The notes under the pieces are model-generated. The model made no database searches. It saw nothing but the letters and a program-made list of their open reading frames with translations, and was not told where the DNA came from. Shown here piece after piece: positions 1-7,671 of a stretch of 21,858 nt of DNA; positions within the stretch are counted from its first letter, which is position 1; every line of letters begins with the position of its first letter. The position numbers and the translations under genes were made by a program. This DNA is from DATLGD01 sp035540755 (GTDB lineage: Bacteria; Actinomycetota; Actinomycetes; Mycobacteriales; SCTD01): NCBI GenBank assembly GCA_035540755.1, contig DATLGD010000021.1:1-21858 (forward strand), read 5' to 3'.

Positions 1-893
1 TGCCCCCTGCCTCCATCGACCCCGAGCGCCTGCCCATCCCCGGCCCGACCGCCGACGGTCAGGCCAGCCACCCCGCTGCGCTGCGGCCCGACGTCCCGGA
101 GGCCGTGCCCGAGAAGCAGCGCGGTCCGGTGACGCTGCGCCGCAACCAGGTGCAGGCGGGCACCACCGACCAGCACCTGCTCGACACCCGCGGACCCAGC
201 GACTGGGTGCACACCGACCCGTGGCGGGTCTTGCGCATCCAGACCGAGTTCGTCGAAGGCTTCGGCCTGCTCGCGGAGATGCCCCGCGCCATCAGCGTCT
301 TCGGCAGCGCCCGCACCACGCCGGACTCGCCCGACTACGCCCTCGGCCGGCGGCTCGGCGGTGCGCTCGCCGAGGCCGGCTGGGCAGTCATCACCGGCGG
401 CGGGCCGGGCGTCATGGAGGCAGCCAACCGCGGCGCCTCCGAGGCCGGCGGCCTGTCGGTCGGCCTGGGCATCGAGCTGCCGTTCGAGCAGGGCCTGAAC
501 CAGTGGGTCGACCTCGGCATCGAGTTCCGCTACTTCTTCGCCCGCAAGACGATGTTCGTCAAGTACTCGCAGGGCTTCGTCTGCCTGCCCGGCGGCTTCG
601 GGACCATGGACGAGCTGTTCGAGGCGCTCACCCTGGTGCAGACGCGCAAGGTCAACCAGTTCCCGGTCGTGCTCATGGGCACCCGGTTCTGGTCGCCGCT
701 GCTCGACTGGGTGCGCGACACCCTGCAGGAGGGCGGCTTCGTCTCGCCCGGCGACATCGACCTGGTCACGCTCACCGACGACGTCGACGAGGCGGTCGCG
801 CTCATGGCGGCGGCCGACGCCGCGCGCCCCGACCGCCAGCGCCCAGCGGCCACCGGAGCCGAGCACCCCGGCGGATCCGGTACGAGCGCCTGA
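1..893 (+). CDS. LOG-family Rossmann-fold protein (TIGR00730 type), probably 5'-partial
   Basis: Related to LOG (Lonely Guy) cytokinin riboside 5'-monophosphate phosphoribohydrolases, cytosolic enzymes that split the N-glycosidic bond of nucleoside monophosphates and release the base. Visible signatures are the nucleotide-binding glycine stretch GGGPGVMEAANRG (about nt 396-434), an Arg-Lys pair before a Met (FFARKTM), and the family motif PGGFGTMDE (nt 588-614), which fits PGGxGTxxE. A GTG at 105 would give 262 residues, but the frame stays open to the left edge with a Pro/Ala-rich stretch and the GGAGG before 105 is only 2 nt away. I therefore think translation starts outside the window. It ends 1 nt before a second LOG gene, so the two are probably cotranscribed. 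The true substrate is not known from sequence. Confidence 0.85.
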   Translation, partial: PPASIDPERLPIPGPTADGQASHPAALRPDVPEAVPEKQRGPVTLRRNQVQAGTTDQHLLDTRGPSDWVHTDPWRVLRIQTEFVEGFGLLAEMPRAISVFGSARTTPDSPDYALGRRLGGALAEAGWAVITGGGPGVMEAANRGASEAGGLSVGLGIELPFEQGLNQWVDLGIEFRYFFARKTMFVKYSQGFVCLPGGFGTMDELFEALTLVQTRKVNQFPVVLMGTRFWSPLLDWVRDTLQEGGFVSPGDIDLVTLTDDVDEAVALMAAADAARPDRQRPAATGAEHPGGSGTSA

Positions 894-894
894 C

Positions 895-1491
895 GTGGCG
901 GCGATCTGCGTCTTCTGCGCGTCGAGCACCCGCATCGACCCCGCCCACGTCGAGGTGGCGGCGCAGGTCGGTGCGGAGCTGGCCAGGCGCGGTCACTCGC
1001 TGGTGAGCGGCGGCGGCAACCTGGCGTCCATGGGCGCCGTCGCCCGGGCCGCGCGCGCTGGGGGCGCACGCACCGTCGGCGTCATCCCGTCGGCGCTGCT
1101 CGAGCTCGAGGTCGGCGACCGCGACGCCGACGAGCTGCTCGTCGTCGACGACATGCGCACGCGCAAGGGCCGAATGGACGCACGGTCCGACGCCTTCCTC
1201 ACCCTGCCTGGCGGCCTCGGCACGCTCGAGGAGCTGCTCGAGGTGTGGGTCTCCCGCTCGCTCGGCATGCACGACAAGCCGGTGGTGGCCCTGGACCCGG
1301 ACGGCCTCTACGCGCCGCTGCGCGCGCAGGTCGACCTCATGGTCGAGCGCGGCTTCGTCCGGTCGCCGGCCGTGGCCGCTCTGCAGTGGGCCACGGGGGT
1401 CGAGGAGGCGCTCGACCTCGTCGAGGCGGGGCTGCGGGCGCCGAGGGCGTTCCGGCCGCTCGTCGAGGAGGTGCTCGAGGCCGAGCCGTAG
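895..1491 (+). CDS. LOG-family nucleoside 5'-monophosphate phosphoribohydrolase
   Basis: A 198-residue LOG protein with the classic N-terminus (VFCASS at residues 6-11), a phosphate-binding loop SGGGNLASMG (38-47), an RKGRMD stretch and the catalytic-site motif PGGLGTLEE (105-113). It is the best match in the window to M. tuberculosis Rv1205, a LOG enzyme turned over by the proteasome. The start is a GTG placed 1 nt after the upstream stop, so translation is probably coupled. The upstream gene is a diverged paralogue (only the LOG core is shared), and the two probably act on related nucleotides. The gene runs into the convergent radical SAM gene with only 4 nt between stop codons, so no separate terminator fits there. 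Confidence 0.93.
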   Translation: MAAICVFCASSTRIDPAHVEVAAQVGAELARRGHSLVSGGGNLASMGAVARAARAGGARTVGVIPSALLELEVGDRDADELLVVDDMRTRKGRMDARSDAFLTLPGGLGTLEELLEVWVSRSLGMHDKPVVALDPDGLYAPLRAQVDLMVERGFVRSPAVAALQWATGVEEALDLVEAGLRAPRAFRPLVEEVLEAEP

Positions 1492-1495
1492 CCGC

Positions 1496-2694
1496 TCAGG
1501 TCCAGTACAGGACGCGGCACTCGGGCAGCTGGGCGGCCAGCCGGTCGGTGAACCAGCCGCGGAGCTCGGCCATCACGTCCTTGGGGTAGACGTGCTTCAC
1601 CGCGCCGAACTTCCCGCGCTTGGTCGTGCGCTGCTGCTCGTCCATCTCGAGCCTGGTGCGCGGGTACCAGCCGAGCAGCACCTCCTTGCTGCCGGGCGTG
1701 AAGCGGTGCGTGATGAGCTCGGCGGTGAGGTCGAGCCGCGGGAGGCCGTCGACGGCCTGCTCGACGAGGTCGAGCAGGTGCCCGTAGTGCTCGCGCCAGC
1801 CCGCCACCGGCATGATCGGCGCGATCGTCAGCCCGACGGGGTAGCCGTCCAGTGCCAGTGCGCAGGGCCTGCAGCCGGTCCTCGAGCCGGCTGGTGCCGC
1901 CCTCGAAGCGGGTGGTCACCGGCAGGCAGTTCACCGACAGGCGCACCCGGGTGCGGCCGGCGTGCGGCAGGCCGACGAAGCCGGCGACGTCGTCGTACTT
2001 GGTCGTCCAGCGCAGCTGCACGTCGGCGTCCCAGGTGCCGAAGTGCTCCACCGCGCGGCGCCAGCTGCCGGTGAGGTGCTCGAGCGCGAGCGGGTCGGTG
2101 TAGCAGGACGCCTCGAAGGTCGTGCCCTCCTCCGGCCGGCGCTGCGCCGTGCCCTCACCGACGTAGGGCGCGAGCCCGTCGAGGACGTCGTCGAGGTCGG
2201 CGTAGACGCGCGTCACCGGAGGACCAGACAGCGACCCGGCCAGGTAGCAGTACTGGCAGTGCGCCGGGCAGCCCTCGGCGAGGTCGAAGCGCCAGTCCGC
2301 GCTCGGCGCGATCGGCTGCAGCTTCCGGCGGCTCGGCGGGCTGACGACGACGGCCATCGTCGACGTGGCGAGGGCGTAGGTGGCCCGCTCGTCGTCGCCG
2401 CGCACGCCGCTCAGCCGGTTGGAGCGCAGCCTCCAGGCCGAGCCCCTCGACCCGCTCGACGATGCGCCGGCCGTGCTCGTGCTCGAGCGCGGCCGGCGTC
2501 ACCACGACGCGCCTGGGCGTCCACCGGCGGCCGGGACGCGCCGGCGGCGCGATGCCGGCGAGGTCGCGCAGCGGCACCTGCTCGCCGCTGGCCGTGTGCG
2601 GAGCGGGCGGGACGTCAGGGGCGAGCGGCACGCCGAGGTCGACGGGCAGGTCCACGGGGAGGTCGGCGGCGCCACCGGGCCCGGGGGAGGACAC
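1496..2694 (-). pseudogene. Spore photoproduct lyase-like radical SAM protein, broken by two frameshifts
   Basis: Three consecutive minus-strand frame segments together make one radical SAM protein of about 400 residues. Segment one (2694 to about 2432) gives the N-terminus with WTPRRVVVTPAALEHEHG. Segment two (about 2430 to 1858) carries RGDDERATYALATSTMAVVV, the iron-sulfur motif CPAHCQYCY (CxxxCxxC) and EGTTFEASCYTDPLALEHL. Segment three (about 1852 to 1496) carries LDGYPVGLTIAPIMPVAGWRE, split here by the frame change, then ELITHRFTPGSKEVLLGWYP and a final VLYWT. Each junction equals one extra base or two missing bases. Outside the junctions the family blocks are intact and in order, so this is either a recent pseudogene or two sequencing errors. 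Intact relatives belong to the spore photoproduct lyase family, which repairs spore DNA thymine dimers in Bacillus; the role in non-sporulating actinobacteria is unknown. The GTG start at 2694 is provisional. Confidence 0.85.
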
Positions 2695-2705
2695 CGGTCC
2701 GGTGT
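2691..2705. promoter_or_regulatory. 15-bp palindrome between divergent genes
   Basis: ACACCGG-T-CCGGTGT is a perfect 7+1+7 palindrome in the 62-nt space between the radical SAM gene and the divergent DivIVA-domain gene, touching the proposed GTG of the former. Its position would suit an operator, but GC-rich palindromes arise easily by chance and no regulator gene is adjacent. Confidence 0.3.
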
Positions 2706-2756
2706 GCCCGCTCCACCGCGGACGGACCCCCGCTGCACCGTGGCAGGATCGCTGTC

Positions 2757-3086
2757 GTGGTGACCCTGCTCGGCCTGCTCGGCGTCGTCGCCGTCCTGCT
2801 CGTCACCGCCTGGGTCGCGACGCGGGCCGATCCGCTGCTGGTCGACGCCCCGCCCGACCGGCCCGACCTCGCCCTCCCGGACAGGGGCATGACGGCCGAC
2901 GACGTCGACGGCGTCCGCTTCTCGATGGCGGTCCGCGGCTACCGGATGAGCGAGGTGGACGCCGTCCTCGCCCGGCTGCGCGACGAGCTCGCCGAGCGCG
3001 ACCGCCGCCTGGTCGAGCTCGCGCCCCGGCCCGACCCGCGCTCCGACTCGCCGCCCCGTGCCGGCGGGGTCAGCATGGAGGCATGA
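2757..3086 (+). CDS. DivIVA-domain membrane protein (Rv1209-like)
   Basis: A 109-residue protein with one N-terminal membrane span (about residues 3-23, rich in Leu and Val) followed by a single short DivIVA repeat: VRFSMAVRGYRMSEVDAVL, then a Leu/Glu/Arg-rich helix. The F..A.RGYrmsEVD core is the diagnostic part of the DivIVA/Wag31 N-terminal domain. Full DivIVA has a long coiled coil and recruits polar growth machinery; this version is too short for that and is anchored in the membrane, as in M. tuberculosis Rv1209. The GTG at 2757 follows CAGGA with about 8 nt spacing; a second GTG follows at once and is equally possible. Its stop overlaps the next ATG (ATGA), so it is coupled to the SRPBCC gene. 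Function unknown. Confidence 0.85.
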   Translation: MVTLLGLLGVVAVLLVTAWVATRADPLLVDAPPDRPDLALPDRGMTADDVDGVRFSMAVRGYRMSEVDAVLARLRDELAERDRRLVELAPRPDPRSDSPPRAGGVSMEA

Positions 3087-3571
3087 GCCGACGCCCGCCT
3101 GTGGTCCTCGAGCTGTCCGTCGACGTCGAGGCCCCGGTGGCCGACACCTGGGCCGCCGCCACGGACTGGGCCGGCCAGTCGCAGTGGATGCTCGGCACCA
3201 CCGTGCGGCCGACGGCGCAGGACGGGCAGGGCGTCGGGGGTGGCATCGAGGCCTTCAGCGGCCTCGAGGCCGGCCGGCTGCGGCTCGGCGTCCTCGACCC
3301 GATGGTCGTCGAGCAGTGGCAGCCGCCGGTGCTGTGCCATGTGCGGCACACCGGCCGCGTCGTCCGCGGCACCGGGACCTTCCGCGTCGAGGCCCGCGAG
3401 GGCGACCGCTCCCGCTTCGTCTGGCGCGAGGACCTCGACCTGCCGCTCGGCGTGCTCGGCCGCCTCGGCTGGGAAGTCGTGCGCCCGTTCTTCGCGTTCG
3501 GGGTGCAGCTGTCCCTGCGTCGCTTCGCGCGCTGGACCGAGGCCGGCCGGCCGGTCCACCGCGCCGCCTGA
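3083..3571 (+). CDS. SRPBCC-family (polyketide cyclase/START-like) protein
   Basis: A 162-residue protein with the helix-grip fold signature of SRPBCC proteins: a first strand LELSVDVEAPVADTW with the aromatic pair after it (WAAATDW..QSQWM), a central run of beta strands ending GTGTFRVEAREGDRSRFVWRED, and a long C-terminal helix (GWEVVRPFFAFGVQLSLRRFARW). Such folds bind hydrophobic ligands in a deep cavity; neither the ligand nor a catalytic residue can be named from the sequence. The ATG overlaps the stop of the DivIVA-domain gene by 4 nt, implying coupled expression and perhaps a membrane-lipid related role (inference). No signal peptide is seen. It ends just before a strong hairpin shared with the convergent crotonase gene. 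Confidence 0.82.
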   Translation: MSRRPPVVLELSVDVEAPVADTWAAATDWAGQSQWMLGTTVRPTAQDGQGVGGGIEAFSGLEAGRLRLGVLDPMVVEQWQPPVLCHVRHTGRVVRGTGTFRVEAREGDRSRFVWREDLDLPLGVLGRLGWEVVRPFFAFGVQLSLRRFARWTEAGRPVHRAA

Positions 3572-3577
3572 CCTCCA

Positions 3578-3609
3578 GAAATCCACAGCACCAGGGTGCT
3601 GTTGATTTC
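3578..3609. terminator. Bidirectional hairpin between convergent genes
   Basis: GAAATCCACAGCACC pairs with GGTGCTGTTGATTTC around a 2-nt centre, 14 of 15 positions matched (the C at 3584 faces the T at 3603). It starts 6 nt after the SRPBCC stop and lies 13 nt from the crotonase stop on the other strand. The AT-containing outer stem stands out from the GC-rich background. There is no clear T-tract, as is common in actinobacterial terminators. Confidence 0.7.
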
Positions 3610-3622
3610 GGGAGCGGGGGTG

Positions 3623-4426
3623 TCAGTGGCCGGTGAAGACCGGCACCTGCTTGGCGAGGAACGACCGCACGGCGTCGCGGTGGTCCTCGGTGGCGCCGGC
3701 GCGGGTCTGCATCCGGTCCTCCTCGGCCAGCGCCTCCTCGAGGGTCGACGTTCCCGCGACCCGCAGCGACTGCTTCACGCACGCGTACGCGGCCGTGGGG
3801 CCCATGGCCAGCTTGTGCGCGAGCTCCTGCGCCGCGACGAGCACCTGCTCGGCCTCGACGACCGCGTTGAGCATGCCCATCTCGAGCGCCTGCTCGGCGG
3901 TGAACGGCTCCGCGAGCAGCAGCAGCGCACGGGCCCGCCCCTCGCCGACGAGGCGGGGCAGCGTCCACGACAGGCCGCTGTCGGCGGTGAGGCCGATGCC
4001 GGTGAAGGCGGTCGTGTACCGCGACCCGCTCGCCCCGATCCGGAAGTCCAGGGCGCAGGCGATGCCGAGGCCGGCTCCTGCCGCGGTGCCGTTGATCGCC
4101 GCGACCGTCGGGACGGGGAGGGCGGCCAGCGCCGTCACGAGGGGGTTGTAGTGGTCGCGCACCGTCGACAGCGGGGCCGGGTCACCGGCTTCGAGCAGCT
4201 CGGCGTGCTCACGCAGGTCCTGGCCGACGCAGAACGACCGCCCGGTGCCGGTGACGACGAGGGCGCGCACGGTGCTGTCGGCACGGACCGCCGCCACCGC
4301 CTCGAGCAGCCCTCGCTTGACGTCCAGGGTGAGCGCGTTCATCCCCTCCGGACGCGCGAGGGTCAGGGTGGCGACGCCGTCCGCGACGTCGAGGTGGACG
4401 GTTCCGGAACCGGAGGTCGTGGACAC
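3623..4426 (-). CDS. Crotonase-family enoyl-CoA isomerase/hydratase, PaaG-like
   Basis: A 267-residue crotonase. The oxyanion-hole segments are SFCVGQDL (65-72) and NGTAAGAGLGIACALDFRI (112-130). The two glutamates of classical enoyl-CoA hydratase (in GCE and QPE of the rat enzyme) are absent here. Instead there is FTGIGLTADSGLSWTLPRLVG with Asp149, the layout of PaaG-type 2-(1,2-epoxy-1,2-dihydrophenyl)acetyl-CoA isomerases. A PaaX-type regulator lies directly upstream and overlaps it, which supports a link to phenylacetyl-CoA or other acyl-CoA catabolism, although no other paa genes are in the window. The GTG at 4426 follows AGGAAGG at 9 nt and matches the usual N-terminus; other crotonase activities cannot be excluded. 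Confidence 0.88.
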   Translation of the reverse strand: MSTTSGSGTVHLDVADGVATLTLARPEGMNALTLDVKRGLLEAVAAVRADSTVRALVVTGTGRSFCVGQDLREHAELLEAGDPAPLSTVRDHYNPLVTALAALPVPTVAAINGTAAGAGLGIACALDFRIGASGSRYTTAFTGIGLTADSGLSWTLPRLVGEGRARALLLLAEPFTAEQALEMGMLNAVVEAEQVLVAAQELAHKLAMGPTAAYACVKQSLRVAGTSTLEEALAEEDRMQTRAGATEDHRDAVRSFLAKQVPVFTGH

Positions 4427-5355
4427 GGGACGGGTCCTTCCTGGGTCCGGCCGGGGCCGGCGCCGAGCGGGAGTGCGGGACGAGGCGGCGTGCGGGTGCC
4501 GACGGCAGTCTCCCCGGTCGCGTTCTCGTCCGAGGAGGCGGCCGTCCGGTCGGACAGGCAGGCGGCCACGAAGCGCTGAGCCTGGGGCAGCAGCCGATCG
4601 GACTGCTCGTCGAACCATCTCGCCGCCGTCGTTCCCGGCCAGCCGGCCGGGAGCAGCGCCGGTGGCAGCCCCGGGTCGACCCGCAGGAACTGCCGCCAGG
4701 TGTGCAGCAGCCGCAGCCGGGCGGCGAAGGCGTTCTCGTCCCCCCTGCCGCCGCTGGTGTCGACGGCCTCGACGTCGCGCCGTGCGTCGGCGAGGAAGCG
4801 GTCGTAGGCCTCGGCGAGCCGGTCGAGGTCCCAGGCGCGGGCCACCAGGTCGGCCGGGTCGTCGTCGGACTGCGCGGTGAAGCGCTGCCCCCGCACCCCG
4901 GCCTCGGCGAGCACCGCGGCCAGCTCCTGCGCCGGACGCGGCGCCACCCACGTCCCGCCGCCGAGGCAGCCGTAGCCGAGGTAGCCCAGGGCCGCGTGCA
5001 GCCGCTCCCGCTCGGCCCGTCCGGGTGGGCCGGCGACGACGAGCACGTGCCAGCTGCCGTCCCACCGCCCCTCGCGCAGCACCTCGCTGCTGCGGTAGAT
5101 GCGCGTGGCCGCCTCGTCGAGACGCCTGACCGCGCGGGCGGTGAGCGCGTACCCGGGGCCGGCCGGCAGGCGCACCGCCTCGAGCCAGCCCTGCGCGCGC
5201 ATGCGTGAGACGGCGGTGCGCACGGCCGGGCCGCGCACGCCGAGCGGGGCGAGCAGGCGCACCAGGGCGGCCACCGGGGTGGCGCCGCGCACCAGGCCGG
5301 GCCAGGTGCGCAGGTGGTCGCCGTAGACGTCGAAGAGCGCGGAGCGGGCGTCCAC
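4363..5355 (-). CDS. paaX: PaaX-family transcriptional regulator
   Basis: A 330-residue PaaX-type regulator. The N-terminus ARSALFDVYGDHLR is typical, followed by a winged-helix region (APLGVRGPAVRTAVSRMRAQGWLEA, about residues 36-60) and a central PaaX domain with WDGSWHVLVV and the LGYLGYGCLGGGTWVAP block. In the E. coli system PaaX represses phenylacetate genes and is released by phenylacetyl-CoA; the same ligand is plausible but unproven here. I chose the GTG at 5355 because GAGGAGG lies 8 nt upstream and the family begins here; a GTG at 5394 would add 13 weakly similar residues. After RFVAACLSDR the protein carries about 60 extra low-complexity residues, so its end overlaps the crotonase start by 64 nt. 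Such a tail is not typical of the family and may be an annotation-level read-through. Confidence 0.88.
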   Translation of the reverse strand: MDARSALFDVYGDHLRTWPGLVRGATPVAALVRLLAPLGVRGPAVRTAVSRMRAQGWLEAVRLPAGPGYALTARAVRRLDEAATRIYRSSEVLREGRWDGSWHVLVVAGPPGRAERERLHAALGYLGYGCLGGGTWVAPRPAQELAAVLAEAGVRGQRFTAQSDDDPADLVARAWDLDRLAEAYDRFLADARRDVEAVDTSGGRGDENAFAARLRLLHTWRQFLRVDPGLPPALLPAGWPGTTAARWFDEQSDRLLPQAQRFVAACLSDRTAASSDENATGETAVGTRTPPRPALPLGAGPGRTQEGPVPCPRPPVPEPSTSTSRTASPP

Positions 5356-5363
5356 CGGGGCAG

Positions 5364-5370
5364 CCTCCTC
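5364..5370 (-). promoter_or_regulatory. Ribosome binding site deciding the paaX start
   Basis: GAGGAGG on the minus strand, 8 nt before the GTG at 5355. It is a near-perfect match to the 16S rRNA tail and lies inside the reading frame of the longer alternative start, which argues for the shorter protein. Confidence 0.6.
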
Positions 5371-5555
5371 GGTGCTCGGTGCGGTCGTCCGCACCCGGCC
5401 GGAGAGCCGAGGATGTCAGGGTCGACCCGTCCCGTCTGCAGAGGTCTGGGGGTCGGGATGCCTGCCCCGCCGGCCATGCGGAAGGATGTACGGCTCAGGG
5501 CGCACCCGCCCCGCCGGAGGGCGGACAGGTGCCGAGAGCTACGGGAGGTCAGGCC

Positions 5556-5723
5556 ATGGCGGCCATGAAGCCGCGGACGGGGGACGGTCCGCTCGAGGTC
5601 ACCAAGGAGGGCCGGGGCATCGTCATGCGCGTGCCGCTGGAGGGCGGTGGCCGGCTCGTCGTCGAGCTCAACGCCGAGGAGGCCCAGGCCCTGGGTGACG
5701 CCTTGCAGGCGGTCGTCTCCTAG
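5556..5723 (+). CDS. DUF3117 protein (Rv1211-like), 55 residues
   Basis: Starts MAAMKPRTGDGPLEVTKEGR and contains RGIVMRVPLEGGGRLVVEL, ending in a short acidic helix (NAEEAQALGDALQAVVS). The first half is nearly the same as M. tuberculosis Rv1211, one of the most conserved tiny actinobacterial proteins. The beta-rich core and lack of cysteines or membrane segments suggest a small soluble protein; its function is unknown. The ATG at 5556 has GGGAGG 7 nt upstream. It stands alone between divergent paaX and a terminator hairpin, so it is probably monocistronic. Confidence 0.95.
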   Translation: MAAMKPRTGDGPLEVTKEGRGIVMRVPLEGGGRLVVELNAEEAQALGDALQAVVS

Positions 5724-5739
5724 CGCCACAGCCGCCCGC

Positions 5740-5759
5740 CGCTGACGTCGTCAGCGTTT
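5740..5759 (+). terminator. Intrinsic terminator after the DUF3117 gene
   Basis: CGCTGAC-GTC-GTCAGCG is a perfect 7-bp stem with a 3-nt loop followed by TTT. It lies 16 nt after the DUF3117 stop and 38 nt before the aminopeptidase start. Confidence 0.72.
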
Positions 5760-5797
5760 GCGCAACCGCCGCCGTCACTGCCGGAGAGGGAGAGCCC

Positions 5798-7342
5798 GTG
5801 CCGTCAGCACCACGGTCACGCAGAGGCCGGTCCGCGGGCGTGTCGCTCCCGGCCACGCCGCTGCCCGCGGTGCGGGTCGAGGACGACCTGCCGCCGGCCG
5901 CGGTCGTGGCGGTGCCGACCAGGCCCGGCACGTCCGGCCCGCCCGCCCTGCTCGGCGACCCGCCGGTCGACGTCGACGGCCTGCTCGTGCGCGAGCAGGC
6001 CGAGGGCGAGCCGGGTGAGGTCGTGGCCGTGCCGGTGCCGGGCGACGCACTGCTGGAGCGGGTGCTGCTGTTCGGATCCGGCGAGGCGACGCCGGCGCAC
6101 CTGCGCAAGGCCGGCGCGGCGATCGCCCGCCGCGCCAAGGGCGGCTCGTCGCTCGCGGTCGACCTGCGCGGGCTCGAGCCGGACGACGAGCAGGTGCGCG
6201 CCCTCGTCGAGGGGCTGCTGCTCGCCTCCTACGGGTTCTCTCGCAAGGCGAGCGTTCCTGCTCGGGTGCTGCAGGACGTCGTGCTGGTCGTCCCGGCGCC
6301 GGACCGGCTGCGCGACGCGGTCGAGCGGGCCGTCGCCGTCGCCACGGCCACCGCGGCGGCGCGCGACCTGGTGAACACTCCCTCGCTGGAGAAGACGCCG
6401 CAGTGGCTGGCCGAACGGGCGAAGCAGCTCCTGGACGGCGTCGACGTCACGGTGCTGGACGAGAAGGCGCTGCAGGACAGGGGGTTCGGCGGCATCGTGG
6501 GGGTCGGCCAGGGGTCCGCGCGTCCTCCGCGACTGATCGAGGCGCGGTACGTCGGCAGCCGGCGCGGGCCGCACGTCGTCCTCGTCGGCAAGGGCATCAC
6601 CTTCGACACCGGCGGCCTGTCGCTCAAGCCCAACGACGGCATGGTGGCCATGAAGACCGACATGGGCGGTGCGGCCGCCGTGCTCGGCGCGCTGGCGGCG
6701 GTCGTGCGGCTGCAGCTGCCGCTGCGCGTCACGGCGCTGGTGGCAGCGGCCGAGAACATGCCGAGCGGCGCGGCGCAGCGCCCCGGCGACGTGCTGCGGC
6801 AGTACGGCGGTCGCACCGTCGAGGTGCTCAACACCGATGCCGAGGGCCGGCTCGTGCTCGCCGACGCCCTCGCCTACGCCGTGCAGGACCTGGACGCCGA
6901 CGTGCTCGTCGACGTCGCGACCCTGACCGGCGCGATGCCGGTCGCACTCGGCCGCCGGTGCGCCGGCCTGTTCGCCTCCGACGACGGCCTCGCCGCGCAG
7001 CTGGAGGCCGCGTCGTCGTCCTCCGGTGAGCAGGTGTGGCGGATGCCCCTGGTCGACGACTACCGGCAGGCGCTCGACTCGCCGGTGGCCGACCTGCGCA
7101 ACATCGGGCGACCGACGCTCAAGCTGCAGGGCGGCTCCATCACCGCTGCGCTGTTCCTGCGGGAGTTCACCGGCGGCCGGCCCTGGGCGCACCTCGACAT
7201 CGCCGGCCCGGCCCGCTCGGGCGGTGACGACGACGAGGTCACCAAGGGCGGCACGGGCTTCGGCGTGCGGCTGCTGACCCGCTGGCTCGAGGACCTGTCG
7301 TCAACCGGCCGCGCCGCCCGCACGAGGAAGAGGAGCGCCTGA
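5798..7342 (+). CDS. pepA: Leucyl aminopeptidase, peptidase family M17
   Basis: A 514-residue cytosolic dimetal aminopeptidase that releases N-terminal amino acids; family members form hexamers. The C-terminal catalytic domain has all expected residues: VGKGITFDTGG with Lys265 and Asp270, MKTDMGG with Asp288, and the family signature NTDAEGRL with Asp347 and Glu349 as metal ligands and Arg351 as the catalytic Arg. The N-terminal macrodomain-like half (about 15-170) is weakly conserved, as usual. The GTG at 5798 is preceded by GGAGAGGG with good spacing; an internal GTG about 40 nt later is a weaker choice. A 1-nt gap separates it from the small YdhR-like gene, so the two are an operon. Confidence 0.95.
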   Translation: MPSAPRSRRGRSAGVSLPATPLPAVRVEDDLPPAAVVAVPTRPGTSGPPALLGDPPVDVDGLLVREQAEGEPGEVVAVPVPGDALLERVLLFGSGEATPAHLRKAGAAIARRAKGGSSLAVDLRGLEPDDEQVRALVEGLLLASYGFSRKASVPARVLQDVVLVVPAPDRLRDAVERAVAVATATAAARDLVNTPSLEKTPQWLAERAKQLLDGVDVTVLDEKALQDRGFGGIVGVGQGSARPPRLIEARYVGSRRGPHVVLVGKGITFDTGGLSLKPNDGMVAMKTDMGGAAAVLGALAAVVRLQLPLRVTALVAAAENMPSGAAQRPGDVLRQYGGRTVEVLNTDAEGRLVLADALAYAVQDLDADVLVDVATLTGAMPVALGRRCAGLFASDDGLAAQLEAASSSSGEQVWRMPLVDDYRQALDSPVADLRNIGRPTLKLQGGSITAALFLREFTGGRPWAHLDIAGPARSGGDDDEVTKGGTGFGVRLLTRWLEDLSSTGRAARTRKRSA

Positions 7343-7343
7343 G

Positions 7344-7670
7344 ATGCACGGTCTCACCGTCCGGTGGTCCCTGCGCGACACCCCGCCCGGCACCGAGCAG
7401 GCGCTGCGCGACTACGTCGCCGAGCAGTCGGTGGCCCGGTTCACCGGCATGCCCGGGCTGGTCCAGAAGACCTGGCAGATGAACGACCGCGGGTTCTTCT
7501 CCGGCATCTACATCTGGTCGACCCCGGAGGCGCGCCAGCAGTTCCTCGACGGCTTCCGCGCCAACCCGTCCGCGGTCACCAAGATCGTCGGGCAGGGCCC
7601 GGACGTCATCCAGGAGTGGGAGCTGATCGGGGTCGCCGTCGGCGCCGACGGGCCGCTGACCGCGTCCTGA
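7344..7670 (+). CDS. YdhR-like dimeric alpha/beta-barrel protein
   Basis: A 108-residue protein with a ferredoxin-like pattern: strand LTVRWSLRDT, helix GTEQALRDYVAEQSVARF, strand GLVQKTWQMN, strand GFFSGIYIWSTPEARQQFL and a final strand DVIQEWELIGVAV. The G.Y.W.tpEA..qF block resembles the putative monooxygenase YdhR family and other dimeric alpha/beta barrels, which include cofactor-free oxygenases and small-molecule binders. No catalytic residue can be assigned, so an enzymatic role is only a family-based guess. It starts 1 nt after the aminopeptidase stop, with AGGAG upstream inside that gene, and is followed by a hairpin, so it closes a two-gene operon. Confidence 0.75.
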   Translation: MHGLTVRWSLRDTPPGTEQALRDYVAEQSVARFTGMPGLVQKTWQMNDRGFFSGIYIWSTPEARQQFLDGFRANPSAVTKIVGQGPDVIQEWELIGVAVGADGPLTAS

Positions 7671-7671
7671 A

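Noticed and set aside
3623..4426. Classical enoyl-CoA hydratase
   Set aside because: Both catalytic glutamates are missing; the Asp of PaaG-type isomerases is present instead.
4209..5729. Long open frames antisense to or overlapping the PaaX and crotonase genes
   Set aside because: Arg/Pro/Ala-rich translations without any family motif; they are by-products of high GC on top of well-supported genes.
5816..7192. A 458-codon open frame opposite the aminopeptidase
   Set aside because: The plus-strand frame contains the full M17 motif set; the opposite frame has only low-complexity sequence.
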